Numbered from the stretch's first letter, positions 15,651 through 25,062 are shown. The stretch is 64,000 bases of DNA from Hyphomonas sp. (GCF_022844445.1 NZ_JALHLS010000003.1:186001-250000); one strand, 5' to 3'. A program made the numbers and translations. Notes: generated by a model from the sequence alone, not told the origin.

Positions 15651-16844
15651 TTATGCCTTTGCCAGTTTCGGCTCGCGCGGCATGTCGAGCCCGCGCTCCG
15701 CGATGATGTTCTTCTGGATCTGGGCGGTACCGCCCCCGATAATCAGGCCGAGATCGTACATGTAGCGCCATTGCCAGCTGCCATCGGCGCGCAGGTGGTC
15801 GCCCTCCTCATAAAGGATACCGAACTCACCGAGCGCGTCGATCGCAAGACGCGCGATTTCATGGTTGAGGTCGCAGCCATTGAGCTTCACGATCAGGCCT
15901 GCAAGGCCTGCCGGCTCGCCCTTCAGGCGGCTCGTTGTGATCCGCAGGCCGTTCGCCTGCATCGCATAGACCTCCGCCTGCAGCTTGATCAGCCGGTCGC
16001 GTAGAACCGGATTGTCGATCAAGCGCTGGCCGTTGACCGTCTCCGACTTCATCAGCGTGACGAGTTCGAGGAAGCGGGCCTTGGTCGCGTTCGGATCACC
16101 CAGCATGCCGCGCTCGTGCGTCAGCGTGGCGTTGGCCACCTGCCAGCCCTTGTTCGGCGCAAAGATCACGCCGCTCTTGGGTACACGGACATTCGTAAAG
16201 AAGACTTCGTTGAAGTTCGCCGTGCCGGTCATGTCGACCAGCGGGCGTACTTCGATACCCGGCGTCGACATCGGAAATGTAATGTACGTGATGCCCTCAT
16301 GCTTCTTTGCCGCAGGGTCGGTGCGTACGAGGCAGAAGATCATGTCGGCCTGCTTAGCCGTCGAGGTCCAGATCTTGGAACCGTTGATCAGGTAGTGGTC
16401 GCCGTCCTCCACCGCAGAGGTGCGCAGCGCCGCGAGGTCGGATCCCGCGCCCGGCTCCGAATAGCCCTGACACCAGATCATCTCACCCTGAATGGTCGGG
16501 CGGATATAGGCCTGTTTCTGTTCCTCGGTGCCCAGCTCCAGCAGTGTCGGCACCAGCATCGAGATGCCCTGCCCCGCCATCGGTCCCGGCATGCGGCTGC
16601 GCGCAAATTCCTCGGCGATGATGCGCGCTTTCAGGATGTCCGGCTCGGCCCCGTAGCCGCCGTATTCTTTCGGGATCGTACGGGCCGTAAGGCCGTGATC
16701 GATCAGGAACTTCTGCCAGGCGATACGCTTCGGGTTTTTGTAACCCTTGTCGTCGGCCGTTGGCGCAAGGGGACGGTTTTTCGCGAGCGTGTCGGAGACT
16801 TCAGCGCGAAAGGCTTCGTATTCGGGAGCGAGATCGAGTTTCAT
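15651..16844 (-). CDS. Acyl-CoA dehydrogenase family protein, larger subunit of a pair
   Basis: 397 residues from ATG 16844 (MKLDLAPEYEAFRAEVSDTL). It shows the FAD/substrate blocks WCQGYSEPGAGSDLAALRTSAVEDGDHYLINGSKIWTS and a C-terminal GGGTAQIQKNIIAERGLDMP. The arrangement is like the pimeloyl-CoA dehydrogenase large subunit. It is directly followed by the smaller ACAD gene (gap five bases). A crotonase gene diverges 107 bases away, so a short beta-oxidation module is likely. The longer upstream frame to 16937 lacks homology and was not used. Confidence 0.85.
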   Translation of the reverse strand: MKLDLAPEYEAFRAEVSDTLAKNRPLAPTADDKGYKNPKRIAWQKFLIDHGLTARTIPKEYGGYGAEPDILKARIIAEEFARSRMPGPMAGQGISMLVPTLLELGTEEQKQAYIRPTIQGEMIWCQGYSEPGAGSDLAALRTSAVEDGDHYLINGSKIWTSTAKQADMIFCLVRTDPAAKKHEGITYITFPMSTPGIEVRPLVDMTGTANFNEVFFTNVRVPKSGVIFAPNKGWQVANATLTHERGMLGDPNATKARFLELVTLMKSETVNGQRLIDNPVLRDRLIKLQAEVYAMQANGLRITTSRLKGEPAGLAGLIVKLNGCDLNHEIARLAIDALGEFGILYEEGDHLRADGSWQWRYMYDLGLIIGGGTAQIQKNIIAERGLDMPREPKLAKA

Positions 16845-16951
16845 GCCCCTAACCTGTCGTCCTTGCCGCAACGTCCGGCAAGAGGGACGCTTGCGCGACG
16901 TAGCGGAAAGGCTCTTAGCTTTGCACCATAAACTCAAGGGAGACCCGAGCC

Positions 16952-17716
16952 ATGCCCGTCGAATACGTCAAGAAAGGCAATGTCGCCATCATCACCATGA
17001 ACCGTCCGGAGGCGCGCAACGCCATCAACGGCGAAATGGCGGCCACGATGGAAGCGGCCATCGACCAGATGGAAAACGACCCCGAAGTCTGGGTCGGCAT
17101 CCTCACTGCCGTCGGCAAGGCCTTCTGCGCCGGCGCGGACCTGAAGGAAATTTCCGCCGGCAATGGCGGCGCTCTCTCTACCAAGAAGGGCGGCTTTGCC
17201 GGCATCGCGAAGCGCGAGCGCACCAAGCCGCTGATCGCCGCAATCACCGGCTCGGCGCTGGCCGGCGGTACAGAGATCGCCCTCTCCTGCGACATGATCA
17301 TTGCCGCTGACGATACGAATTTTGGCCTGCCCGAAGTGAAGCGCTCACTGGTCGCCGGCGCCGGCGGCCTGTTCCGCCTGCCGCGCCAGATCGGCAAGGC
17401 GGTGGCTCTCGAGGCCATCCTCACGGGCGATCCGCTCTCCTCGCAGCGCGCCTATGAACTCGGCATGGTCAACAAGGTCGTGCCGGAAGCGCAGGTTATG
17501 GACGAGGCGATGAAACTCGCCGGCCGCATCACCGCCAACGCTCCGCTCGCCGTGAAGGCCAGCCGCGCCGTCGCTCTCAATGCAACGGTCAAGTCGGACG
17601 ACGACCTCTGGAAGGATTCCGGCGTCGCCTTCGCGAGCCTCATCAATACCGAGGACTATAAGGAGGGCCCGAAAGCCTTCATCGAGAAACGCGCGCCGGT
17701 CTGGAAAGGCAAGTAA
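16952..17716 (+). CDS. Enoyl-CoA hydratase/isomerase (crotonase)
   Basis: 254-residue crotonase. It shows NRPEARNAINGEMA, the oxyanion-hole block AFCAGADLKEI, and ITGSALAGGTEIALSCDMIIAADDTNFGLPEVKRSLVAGAGG with a Glu at the usual catalytic position (in LPEVKR). It hydrates a 2-enoyl-CoA in beta-oxidation or a related route. It diverges from the two acyl-CoA dehydrogenase genes and may take their product. Good site AAGGGAG nine bases before ATG 16952. Confidence 0.88.
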   Translation: MPVEYVKKGNVAIITMNRPEARNAINGEMAATMEAAIDQMENDPEVWVGILTAVGKAFCAGADLKEISAGNGGALSTKKGGFAGIAKRERTKPLIAAITGSALAGGTEIALSCDMIIAADDTNFGLPEVKRSLVAGAGGLFRLPRQIGKAVALEAILTGDPLSSQRAYELGMVNKVVPEAQVMDEAMKLAGRITANAPLAVKASRAVALNATVKSDDDLWKDSGVAFASLINTEDYKEGPKAFIEKRAPVWKGK

Positions 17717-17740
17717 GCCTTACGAGATCTGACGACCTAG

Positions 17741-17778
17741 ACCGCCGTTCCGGGAAACCGGGACGGCGGTTATCATTT
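17741..17778 (+). terminator. Rho-independent terminator after crotonase gene
   Basis: A 13-base stem, ACCGCCGTTCCGG (17741-17753) with CCGGGACGGCGGT (17758-17770) and one G-U pair, encloses a 4-base loop and is followed by TATCATTT. It lies 25 bases after the crotonase stop. Confidence 0.75.
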
Positions 17779-17867
17779 GGGGCCGGCACACCTCACTTTC
17801 GATCATGTCGTGCGCCTTGCGCCTCAACCTATACGCCATGGCAAGGTGCGATCGCGAAGCACTGGCG

Positions 17868-18105
17868 CGGCCGATGATGATGTTCATCGGTACACCGACC
17901 TTCAGGAAGCCCCAGAAGCGGTCATTGCCGGCGGCGTCGACCGGCGTGATGGTCTGGTAGCCGGCGGGTGAGCTGAAACTGGCGCCGGCGCCGAAAATCA
18001 CCGCGACCGACCGCATGGTCACCGGCGGGACACGCTGGGGCGCAAAGACGACAACCATGGCAAACTGGACGACGGGAGCGATGGCCGAATCATTTACGCC
18101 ACCCA
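17868..18105 (-). pseudogene. Remnant of an SLC13/DASS-family anion transporter
   Basis: On the minus strand a frame reads SVAVIFGAGASFSSPAGYQT, then (after 11 residues) FLKVGVPMNIIIG. This matches the C-terminal block of SLC13/DASS permeases (ASASFATPIGYQT ... FLKFGLPLN). Preceding VNDSAIAPVVQF resembles the helix before it. Match ends on both sides within about 80 residues, so more than 80 percent of the gene is missing. A decayed fragment, not an active transporter. Confidence 0.55.
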
Positions 18106-18248
18106 GCTTGCCAAGCCGTCCGGCAAGGCGTGCCCCCCATCAGCGCAGCGAAGGGGCTGGTGCAAGCGACCTATTGATAGCCAAGCCCCGTTTGTACCAA
18201 TCCCGCGCGAAAGGGTTGGTTCCGCACATTCTTTCTTGAAACGAAGGC

Positions 18249-19001
18249 CTATTCTTCGCGTTTCACGCGCGCCTTGCCGCGGCCCAGCGTGAGGGCCTTG
18301 ATGGCGCCGCGGAAGGTGCGCACTTCCTGTTCGGTCCATTGCGCGCGGATGAGGGCATTGCGCAGGTTGTTGGTGATCACGGGGGTTTTTTCCGGCGGAT
18401 AGAAATAGCCCGCGCGATCAAGTTCGGCTTCGAAGTGTTCGAACATGCCGATGACATCCTCGCGGGAGGCCGGGGCGCCGACGCCTTCGTTCTTGCCGGC
18501 AAAGCGGCCGCCGAGGCCGGCGCCCGCGCCCCACTGATGGCAGAAGATGCCGACCGCCTGGGCGAGGTTCAGCGAGGCAAAACCGGGGTTTACGGGATAG
18601 GTGAGGATCGCGTCGCAGAGGGCGACCGCCTCGTTCGGCAGGCCGGACTTCTCGCCGCCGAAAAGCACGCCGCACCGGCCGGGATGGGCTGCGAGCGCCT
18701 CCACCGCCTGGAGCGTGTCCATCACCGGTTTCTCGATGCCGCGGGGGCGAGCGGTCGTCGCAACGGCAAAGGAGAGCCCTGCCAGCGCGGCCTCGAGTGT
18801 GTCGAAGACACGGGCCTCGACGCCCTGCTCCAGCGCGCCGGCGCTCATGGTATCGGCGGCGGGGTTCGGCCAGCCGTCACGCGGGGCGATCAGGCGCAGG
18901 TCCGTCAGGCCGAAATTCAGCATGACGCGCGCGGTGGCGCCGATGTTCTCGCCCAGCTGGGGCGAGTGGAGGAGGATGGCGGGGCTGCGGCGGTCTGCCA
19001 T
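18249..19001 (-). CDS. trmJ: tRNA (cytidine/uridine-2'-O-)-methyltransferase TrmJ
   Basis: SPOUT-class methyltransferase that modifies ribose at tRNA position 32. The 250-residue protein has PAILLHSPQLGENIGATARVMLNFGLTDLRLIAPRDGW at the N-terminus, and the knot motifs GVLFGGEKSGLPNEAVALCD and NPGFASLNLAQAVGIFCH. The C-terminal extension (to about residue 250) is as in TrmJ. Divergent to icd, with 77 bases between. Start ATG at 19001. Confidence 0.9.
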   Translation of the reverse strand: MADRRSPAILLHSPQLGENIGATARVMLNFGLTDLRLIAPRDGWPNPAADTMSAGALEQGVEARVFDTLEAALAGLSFAVATTARPRGIEKPVMDTLQAVEALAAHPGRCGVLFGGEKSGLPNEAVALCDAILTYPVNPGFASLNLAQAVGIFCHQWGAGAGLGGRFAGKNEGVGAPASREDVIGMFEHFEAELDRAGYFYPPEKTPVITNNLRNALIRAQWTEQEVRTFRGAIKALTLGRGKARVKREE

Positions 19002-19078
19002 GGGATATCCGGTTTTGACGGGCGGGCCCGGTCTGCTATAGCGCGAACCGGACCGTTACAGCGCAAGGATTCCAAAAC

Positions 19079-20296
19079 ATGTCGAAGATCAAGGTCAAAA
19101 ACCCGGTTGTGGAGATGGACGGGGACGAAATGACCCGGATCATCTGGCAGGTTATCAAGGACAAGCTGATCCACCCCTACCTCGATATCGACCTGAAATA
19201 TTACGATCTTTCGATCCAGAACCGCGACGCGACCGATGACCAGGTGACCATCGATTCTGCCGAGGCGACCAAGAAATACGGCGTCGCCGTGAAGTGCGCA
19301 ACGATCACCCCGGACGAGCAGCGCGTCGAGGAATTCGGCCTCAAGAAGATGTGGAAGAGCCCCAACGGCACGATCCGCAATATCCTCGGCGGCGTGGTGT
19401 TCCGCGAGCCGATCGTGATCTCCAACATCCCGCGCCTCGTGCCCGGCTGGACCAAGCCGGTCGTGATCGGCCGCCATGCCTTCGGCGACCAGTACAAGGC
19501 GACCGATTTCGTGGTGCCGGGCGCCGGCAAGCTGACGATGAAATTCGAAGGCAAGGACGGCAAAGTCATCGAGAAGGAAGTGTTCGACTTCCCCTCGGCG
19601 GGCATCGCGATGGGCATGTACAACATGGACGAGTCGATCCGCGACTTCGCCCGCGCGACCTTCACCTACGGCGTGCAGCGCCAGTGGCCGGTTTACCTCT
19701 CCACCAAGAACACGATCCTGAAAGCCTATGATGGCCGCTTCAAGGACATCTTCCAGGAAATCTTCGACACCGAGTTCAAGGACAAGTTCGCCGCTTTCAA
19801 GGGCACCTACGAGCACCGCCTGATCGACGACATGGTGGCCGCGTGCATGAAATGGTCCGGCGGCTATGTCTGGGCGTGCAAGAACTATGACGGCGACGTG
19901 CAATCCGACACCGTGGCGCAGGGCTATGGCTCGCTGGGCCTGATGACCTCCGTGCTGCTCTCGCCGGATGGCAGCACCGTGGAAGCCGAAGCCGCGCACG
20001 GCACCGTAACGCGCCACTACCGCAACTGGCAGAAGGGCGAGGCGACCTCGACCAACTCCATCGCCTCGATCTATGCCTGGACGCAGAGCCTCGATCACCG
20101 CGGCCGCATGGACGGCACGCCGGACGTGCGCAAGTTTGCGCGCACGCTGGAAGAGACCATCGTCAAGACGGTGGAAGCCGGCCACATGACCAAGGACCTC
20201 GCGCTGCTCGTCGGCCCGGACCAGGGCTACCTGACGACCGAGGGCTTCATCGAGAAAGTCGCGCAGAACTTCGAAGCCGCGATGTCGAAAAACTGA
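19079..20296 (+). CDS. icd: NADP-dependent isocitrate dehydrogenase (eukaryotic-like type)
   Basis: Oxidative decarboxylation of isocitrate to 2-oxoglutarate in the TCA cycle. The 405-residue sequence is the homodimeric type shared by alphaproteobacteria and eukaryotes. It contains [11 protein letters not shown], the substrate block [19 protein letters not shown], the metal-binding region [28 protein letters not shown], and [12 protein letters not shown]. Starts at ATG 19079; complete. A GC-rich inverted repeat lies at about 20306-20338 but lacks a T-run. Confidence 0.95.
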   Translation: MSKIKVKNPVVEMDGDEMTRIIWQVIKDKLIHPYLDIDLKYYDLSIQNRDATDDQVTIDSAEATKKYGVAVKCATITPDEQRVEEFGLKKMWKSPNGTIRNILGGVVFREPIVISNIPRLVPGWTKPVVIGRHAFGDQYKATDFVVPGAGKLTMKFEGKDGKVIEKEVFDFPSAGIAMGMYNMDESIRDFARATFTYGVQRQWPVYLSTKNTILKAYDGRFKDIFQEIFDTEFKDKFAAFKGTYEHRLIDDMVAACMKWSGGYVWACKNYDGDVQSDTVAQGYGSLGLMTSVLLSPDGSTVEAEAAHGTVTRHYRNWQKGEATSTNSIASIYAWTQSLDHRGRMDGTPDVRKFARTLEETIVKTVEAGHMTKDLALLVGPDQGYLTTEGFIEKVAQNFEAAMSKN

Positions 20297-20357
20297 GGAT
20301 TATCGCCGGGGCTGGCTGCACGGCCCGGCCCCGGCGCACCCTCAACCTGGCCACCGG

Positions 20358-21029
20358 ATGACGCAGACCGCCCCTTCCCGCACATCCGGCAACCGCCTTG
20401 TTGAACTGGGCGTTCCCGCCCTCCTGTTGCTTGCCACCATCGGCATTGCGTACGCTGCCTGGTCCACCGGCGCGGCAGGCGCGCTGGAAGCGGGCGCCTT
20501 CGTTACAGGCATAGTCTGCGTCTGGCTCGTGGTGCGCCAGAGCATCTGGAACTTCCCGCTCGGCCTGCTCAACGTCGCGGCCTATGCCTGGATCTTCTAT
20601 GAGTACCGTCTGTATGCGGACTCAGGTCTGCAGGTCGTGTACTTCGCGCTGAACCTGATCGGCTGGTACCTCTGGTTATTCGGCGGCGAGGACCGTGCAG
20701 CGCTCAAAGTTCGCACCACGTCGAAGCGCGAGCTGGCCTTGATCGCCGTGTTCATCGCGGCCTCGACCGCCTTCCTATGGTGGCTGCTGGGCAAGCTGGG
20801 CGGGGCGGCGAAGTTCTGGGACGCGCTGACGACCTCGATCAGCCTCTCGGCACAATGGCTGCAAAGCCACAAGAAGCTCGAATGCTGGCACCTTTGGATA
20901 CTCGCCGACGTGATCTATGTTCCCCTCTATATCTCCCGCGGCCTTAACCTTACGGCGCTGCTCTATGGCGTATTCCTCTGCATGGCGGTCATCGGCCTCC
21001 TCGCCTGGCGCAAGGCGGTGAAGGCATGA
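20358..21029 (+). CDS. pnuC: Nicotinamide riboside transporter PnuC
   Basis: Seven- to eight-helix inner-membrane transporter of 223 residues that imports nicotinamide riboside. The signature includes RQSIWNFPLGLLNVAAYAWIFYEYRLYADSGLQVVYFALNLIGWYLW and a C-terminal HLWILADVIYVPLYISRGLNLTALLYGVFLCMAVIG. Its stop overlaps the next start by four bases (ATGA), tying it to the NadR-type kinase that would phosphorylate and trap the substrate. Start ATG at 20358. Confidence 0.92.
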   Translation: MTQTAPSRTSGNRLVELGVPALLLLATIGIAYAAWSTGAAGALEAGAFVTGIVCVWLVVRQSIWNFPLGLLNVAAYAWIFYEYRLYADSGLQVVYFALNLIGWYLWLFGGEDRAALKVRTTSKRELALIAVFIAASTAFLWWLLGKLGGAAKFWDALTTSISLSAQWLQSHKKLECWHLWILADVIYVPLYISRGLNLTALLYGVFLCMAVIGLLAWRKAVKA

Positions 21030-21607
21030 GCCGGTCTCGTGTCCTGCGTGTTGTGCTGATTGGCGCCGAGTCCACCGGCAAGACGACACTGTGCGAGGCA
21101 CTGGCGGCGCATTATGGCACGGTGTGGGTGGCCGAATACGGACGCGAGCATTGGGAAAGCAAGATCGCGGACCAGAACACCCCGCCCGGCGAGACACCGG
21201 CCTGGACGGATGACGAGTTCATCCACATTGCCGAGGAACAACAGCGCCGCGAGAACGAGGCCGCGGCGCGCGCCAACCGCGTGCTGATCTGCGATACAAA
21301 CGCCTTTGCGACCGCCACCTGGTTTGAACGCTATGCCGGCACCCGCCATCCGGTGGTCGACGCCATCGGCGCGCGCGACACCGTGGACCTTTACCTCATT
21401 CCGTCCCCGGACGTTCCCTTCGTGCAGGACGGCGTGCGCGACGGTGAAAAGATCCGCGACTGGATGCACGCCCGCTTCGTCGAACTCATCCGCGCGAGCG
21501 GCACGCCGTATGTGCTGATCACCGGCGCCTGGGAGGCCCGACTGCCGCAGGCGATTGCCACCATTGACGAGCTCCTGGCCCATACCGCCGCTGCCTGCCA
21601 TGACTGA
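21026..21607 (+). CDS. NadR-type ribosylnicotinamide kinase domain protein
   Basis: 193-residue P-loop protein: VLIGAESTGKTTLCEALAAHYG (residues about 9-30), VAEYGREHWE, and CDTNAFATATWFERYAGTRHP. This matches only the C-terminal ribosylnicotinamide kinase domain of NadR; the helix-turn-helix and NMN adenylyltransferase domains are absent. Expected to phosphorylate nicotinamide riboside imported by the overlapping pnuC product. Its own stop overlaps the next gene (GNAT) by eight bases, so the three genes are coupled. Confidence 0.85.
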   Translation: MSRSRVLRVVLIGAESTGKTTLCEALAAHYGTVWVAEYGREHWESKIADQNTPPGETPAWTDDEFIHIAEEQQRRENEAAARANRVLICDTNAFATATWFERYAGTRHPVVDAIGARDTVDLYLIPSPDVPFVQDGVRDGEKIRDWMHARFVELIRASGTPYVLITGAWEARLPQAIATIDELLAHTAAACHD

Positions 21608-22121
21608 CTTCCGCATCCGGCGCGCACGCCCGGACGATGCCGGCGCGCTCAGCCAAATCGGCGCTGCGACGTTTCTCGAGAGCTACACTGAGATTATCGA
21701 CGGGCCGGACATGGTTGCCCATTGCGCGCGCCAGCATTCTGCCGACGTATACGGAAAATACCTGACCGACCCGGCCTGCTCCGTTTGGCTCGCCGAGTAC
21801 GCCGCCACCGGCGCGCCGGTCGGCTACGCCGTCAACTGCCCCCCGGACCTGCCCGTGGCCATCCAGACCGGCGATGTGGAGCTGAAACGCATTTACTGCT
21901 TCTCCCGCTTCCACGGCGCCGGCATCGGCCAGAGCCTCATGCTCGCCGCCGTCGCAGACGCCTGCGCGCGCCGCGCCCCGCGCCTGCTGCTGGGCACCTA
22001 CCAGGACAACCACCGCGCCATCGCCTTCTATAAACGCCACGGCTTCACTCTGATCGGCACCCGCCAGTTCCAGGTCGGCAGCAAGCTGTTTGACGATATC
22101 GTGCTGGGCAAACCGCTCTGA
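21600..22121 (+). CDS. GNAT family N-acetyltransferase
   Basis: 173 residues from ATG 21600 (MTDFRIRRARPDDAGALSQIGAATFLESY). The acetyl-CoA site appears as IYCFSRFHGAGIGQSLMLAAVADACARR (about 100-125), followed by LGTYQDNHRAIAFYKRHGFTLIG, which is standard for the fold. Target unknown. The gene overlaps the NadR-type kinase gene by eight bases and belongs to the same operon. The longer frame from 21555 lies within that gene and is not used. Confidence 0.8.
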   Translation: MTDFRIRRARPDDAGALSQIGAATFLESYTEIIDGPDMVAHCARQHSADVYGKYLTDPACSVWLAEYAATGAPVGYAVNCPPDLPVAIQTGDVELKRIYCFSRFHGAGIGQSLMLAAVADACARRAPRLLLGTYQDNHRAIAFYKRHGFTLIGTRQFQVGSKLFDDIVLGKPL

Positions 22122-22179
22122 TGCGGCCTTGCGAAAACTACCGATTCCGCCGGCTTTCACCCGCGGCCATTTCAGCAAC

Positions 22180-22617
22180 ATGACCGAGTTCCGAGTCCGC
22201 AGCGCCGATGAGCGTCGCGACGAAATCCGCGCTCATGCCGCCGCGCTCGGCATCGACGAGGCGTACATCTCGCTTCTGGTCGAGACCTTCTACTCGCGCT
22301 TGCGCGCGCACCCGTTGCTCGGCCCGGTGTTCGACAGTGCGATCAGCGACTGGACGCCGCACCTCATCACGATGAAGGATTTCTGGGCCTCGGTGGCGCT
22401 GAATGCCGGGCGCTATTCCGGCAAGCCCGTGCCGGCGCATGCAAAGCACCGGCATATCCAGCAATGGCATTTCAATCTCTGGCTCGCCATCTTCGAGCAG
22501 ACCTTGCGCGACACCGCGCCGACACCGGGTGCCATCGACTATTTCATGGAGCGCGCGGGCCGTATCGCGCAGAGCCTGCAGCTGGCGATGTTCGGGTATC
22601 CCGGGATTCCCAAATGA
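22180..22617 (+). CDS. Group III truncated hemoglobin
   Basis: 145-residue globin of the trHb3 class. The helical core is recognisable from AYISLLVETFYSRLRAHPLLGPVFDSAISDWTPHLITMKDFWASVALNAGRYSGKPVPAHAKH, then IQQWHFNLWLAIFEQTL. The HF-x-x-W motif and preceding His residues give the heme pocket. Likely binds O2 or NO; the physiological role is not known. ATG 22180 chosen because homology starts there; the longer frame from 22090 overlaps the GNAT gene. Confidence 0.85.
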   Translation: MTEFRVRSADERRDEIRAHAAALGIDEAYISLLVETFYSRLRAHPLLGPVFDSAISDWTPHLITMKDFWASVALNAGRYSGKPVPAHAKHRHIQQWHFNLWLAIFEQTLRDTAPTPGAIDYFMERAGRIAQSLQLAMFGYPGIPK

Positions 22618-22657
22618 CTGCGCCCCTCTCCCGCAGAGAAGTGGGGTTCAGTTCAGC

Positions 22658-23611
22658 TCAAACCTTCCGCGAGCTGCGGACGTAGCGGACCATGCCGTCC
22701 GTGGACGTCATGACCAGCGTATGCGTGTGGACGCGGCCGTTCTTGTAGGCGACGCCGTCGAACATCGTGCCATTGGTCACGCCCGTGGCACAGAACACCG
22801 TGTCGCCCGAGGCGAGTTCGTGCAGCGAATAGGTCTTGCCGAAATCAGTGATGCCGGTACGCGCGGCGCGCTTCTTCTCGTCATCATTGCGGAACACGAG
22901 GCGGCCGAACATCTGTCCGCCTACACACTTCAACGCGGCAGCCGCCAGCACGCCTTCCGGCGCGCCGCCCTGGCCGACATACATGTCGATGCCGGTGGCC
23001 GGATCGGTGGTGGCGATCACCCCGGCCACGTCGCCGTCGGTGATCAACGAAATGCGCGCGCCGGCCGAGCGCAGCGAGTCGATGATATCCTGGTGGCGCG
23101 GGCGGTCGAGCACGCAGACAGTCATCTCCTCGACCTTGCGTTTCGCGGCCTTGGCCAGCGCCTTGATGTTTTCTGCGGGGCTCGCGTCGAGGCTCACCAG
23201 GCCATCCGGATAGCCGGGGCCGATGGCAATCTTGTCCATGTAGGTATCGGGCGCATAGAGCAGCCCGCCGCGTGGGGCGATGGCGAGCACGGCGCAGGCG
23301 TTCGCCATTGCCTTCGCGGTCAGCGTTGTACCTTCCAGCGGGTCGAGCGCGATGTCGATTTCCGGGCCCTTCCCGGTGCCGACTTCCTCGCCGATATAGA
23401 GCATCGGGGCTTCGTCGCGCTCGCCTTCGCCGATCACCACGCGGCCCTTGAAATCCACCTCGTTGAACGCCGAACGCATCGCGTCCACGGCAGCGGCATC
23501 AGCCTTCTTTTCGTCGCCCCTGCCTACTTCCTTCGAAGCTGCGATCGCCGCCAGCTCGGTGACGCGGACCATCGAGTCAGCGAGGCTCGGCGTCAGTACG
23601 TTGTTTTTCAT
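22658..23611 (-). CDS. glpX: Class II fructose-1,6-bisphosphatase
   Basis: Metal-dependent phosphatase of gluconeogenesis, 317 residues. Diagnostic blocks: ASKEVGRGDEKKADAAAVDAMR, GRVVIGEGERDEAPMLYIGE, DIALDPLEGTTLTAKAMANACAVLA (metal-binding D-P-L-E-G-T), and VGQGGAPEGVLAAAALKCVGGQMFGRL. It follows hom on the same strand with a 53-base gap, an arrangement common in alphaproteobacteria. ATG 23611. Confidence 0.95.
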   Translation of the reverse strand: MKNNVLTPSLADSMVRVTELAAIAASKEVGRGDEKKADAAAVDAMRSAFNEVDFKGRVVIGEGERDEAPMLYIGEEVGTGKGPEIDIALDPLEGTTLTAKAMANACAVLAIAPRGGLLYAPDTYMDKIAIGPGYPDGLVSLDASPAENIKALAKAAKRKVEEMTVCVLDRPRHQDIIDSLRSAGARISLITDGDVAGVIATTDPATGIDMYVGQGGAPEGVLAAAALKCVGGQMFGRLVFRNDDEKKRAARTGITDFGKTYSLHELASGDTVFCATGVTNGTMFDGVAYKNGRVHTHTLVMTSTDGMVRYVRSSRKV

Positions 23612-23664
23612 ATCTTTTTCTCCACGGAGGGGAATTCGGGACAGTTAACGTATACGGGAAGCAA

Positions 23665-24948
23665 TTAGCTTGCCGCTTCGATCCGGATCAGGCGCGGATC
23701 TTCAACAGAGACGGAGAGTTTCGCGATACGGTTAACCGCCGCCTGCATCTGCGCGCGCGGGCAGCGGTGGGTTACCACGGCCACGGGGCTAGCCCCGCTC
23801 TCGTCGGCAGAATCCTGCAACAGCTTGTCGACCGAGACGCCTTCCTCAGCCAGCGCTTCAGTGAGCGCAGCGAGCGTGCCCGGCTTGTCGGCCAGACGTA
23901 CACGGAGGAAAAACGGTGCGATCTCGGTGGAGTCGCCGGTCACGAACGGCTGGGCCACGTGGTGCTCGGCGCGGCCGAACGCGTTGCGGATGGCCGGGCG
24001 GAACAACTTCGCCACATCGCCCATCACGGCGCTGGCAGTCGGCCCGGAGCCGGCGCCGGGGCCGGTCAGCACGACGGCGCCCAGCGGGTCGCCTTCAATG
24101 CGCACCGAGTTCAGCGAACCGTCCACGCGGGCGAGCGCATGCGCATGCGGCAGTGCCATCGGCTCGACACGGCAGACCACACCGGATTTCGTCAGCACGC
24201 CTTCGGCGATCAGCTTTATGCGGAAGCCCAGGCGGTCAGCAAGTCGCAGGTCCAGAAGGCCGATTTCTTCAATACCGCGCACTTCGACCTTCGAGAAGTC
24301 AAGGTCTGCCGAGAAGGCAATGGCCGAAAGGATCGCCGCCTTGTGGGCCGCATCCATGCCCGAGACGTCCAGCGTTGGATCCGCCTCGGCATAGCCGCGC
24401 TTCTGCGCTTCGGCGAGCACCTCGTCATACGATCGGCCGGTGTCCAGCATGGTGCTCGTGATGAAATTGCACGTGCCATTGAGGATGCCGGAAACGCGCT
24501 TCACCTCGGTGCCGACGAGGCTGTCGCGCAGCACACGGACGACCGGGATGCCGCCGGCCACCGCGGCCTCAAACAAAAGGTCCACATGTTTCTCGGCGGC
24601 CAGCGCTGCGAGCGCGATGCCATGCTTGGCGATCAGTGCCTTGTTGGCGGTCACCACATGCTTGCCGGCCTTCAGGGCCGATTCCACGGCGAACTTGGCC
24701 GGGCCATCCGAGCCGCCGATCAGCTCGACGAATACATCGACATTGGGGTCTTCGGCGAGGGTCGCAGCGTCATCAAACCAGGCATAGGCGTCGGTATTCA
24801 CCGGCCGGTTGCGGCTCTGCGACCGGGCGCTTACGCCTGTAATCTCGACACGGCCCGGCAACCGCAGGCGGTCCTGACGCTGCACCAGCTCGATCAGACC
24901 TGTGCCGACATGGCCAAGGCCTGCAATTCCAATCCGTAACGGCCCCAT
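23665..24948 (-). CDS. hom: Homoserine dehydrogenase with C-terminal ACT domain
   Basis: Reduces aspartate-semialdehyde to homoserine for threonine and methionine synthesis. N-terminal Rossmann segment LRIGIAGLGHVGTGL, then VVTANKALIAKHG, the family signature GILNGTCNFITSTM and YAEADPTLDVSGMDAAHK. The C-terminal 80 residues (FFLRVRLADKPGTLAALTEALAEEGVSVDKLLQ) form an ACT domain, the usual threonine-sensing part. I choose ATG 24948 (427 residues) because GAGG sits six bases upstream; an ATG at 24960 is also possible. Probably co-transcribed with glpX. Confidence 0.95.
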   Translation of the reverse strand: MGPLRIGIAGLGHVGTGLIELVQRQDRLRLPGRVEITGVSARSQSRNRPVNTDAYAWFDDAATLAEDPNVDVFVELIGGSDGPAKFAVESALKAGKHVVTANKALIAKHGIALAALAAEKHVDLLFEAAVAGGIPVVRVLRDSLVGTEVKRVSGILNGTCNFITSTMLDTGRSYDEVLAEAQKRGYAEADPTLDVSGMDAAHKAAILSAIAFSADLDFSKVEVRGIEEIGLLDLRLADRLGFRIKLIAEGVLTKSGVVCRVEPMALPHAHALARVDGSLNSVRIEGDPLGAVVLTGPGAGSGPTASAVMGDVAKLFRPAIRNAFGRAEHHVAQPFVTGDSTEIAPFFLRVRLADKPGTLAALTEALAEEGVSVDKLLQDSADESGASPVAVVTHRCPRAQMQAAVNRIAKLSVSVEDPRLIRIEAAS

Positions 24949-25062
24949 CGGGCGCCTCATTTGCTATTTCTAGGTTTCGGCGGGTGCCTAGCGGTTTTGG
25001 ACGCTTGGGGGAAGGGGCGGCATCGCCGCGCCGCGCTCATCCTGCCGGAAGTCAGAGCGGGT

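Noticed and set aside
18917-20185. A 422-codon minus-strand open frame over icd
   Set aside because: It is antisense to a fully conserved isocitrate dehydrogenase. Its protein is compositionally odd (His/Arg/Asp-rich) and has no motif, a normal by-product of high GC third-position bias.
23767-24939. A 390-codon plus-strand frame opposite hom
   Set aside because: Antisense shadow of homoserine dehydrogenase; no family motif.
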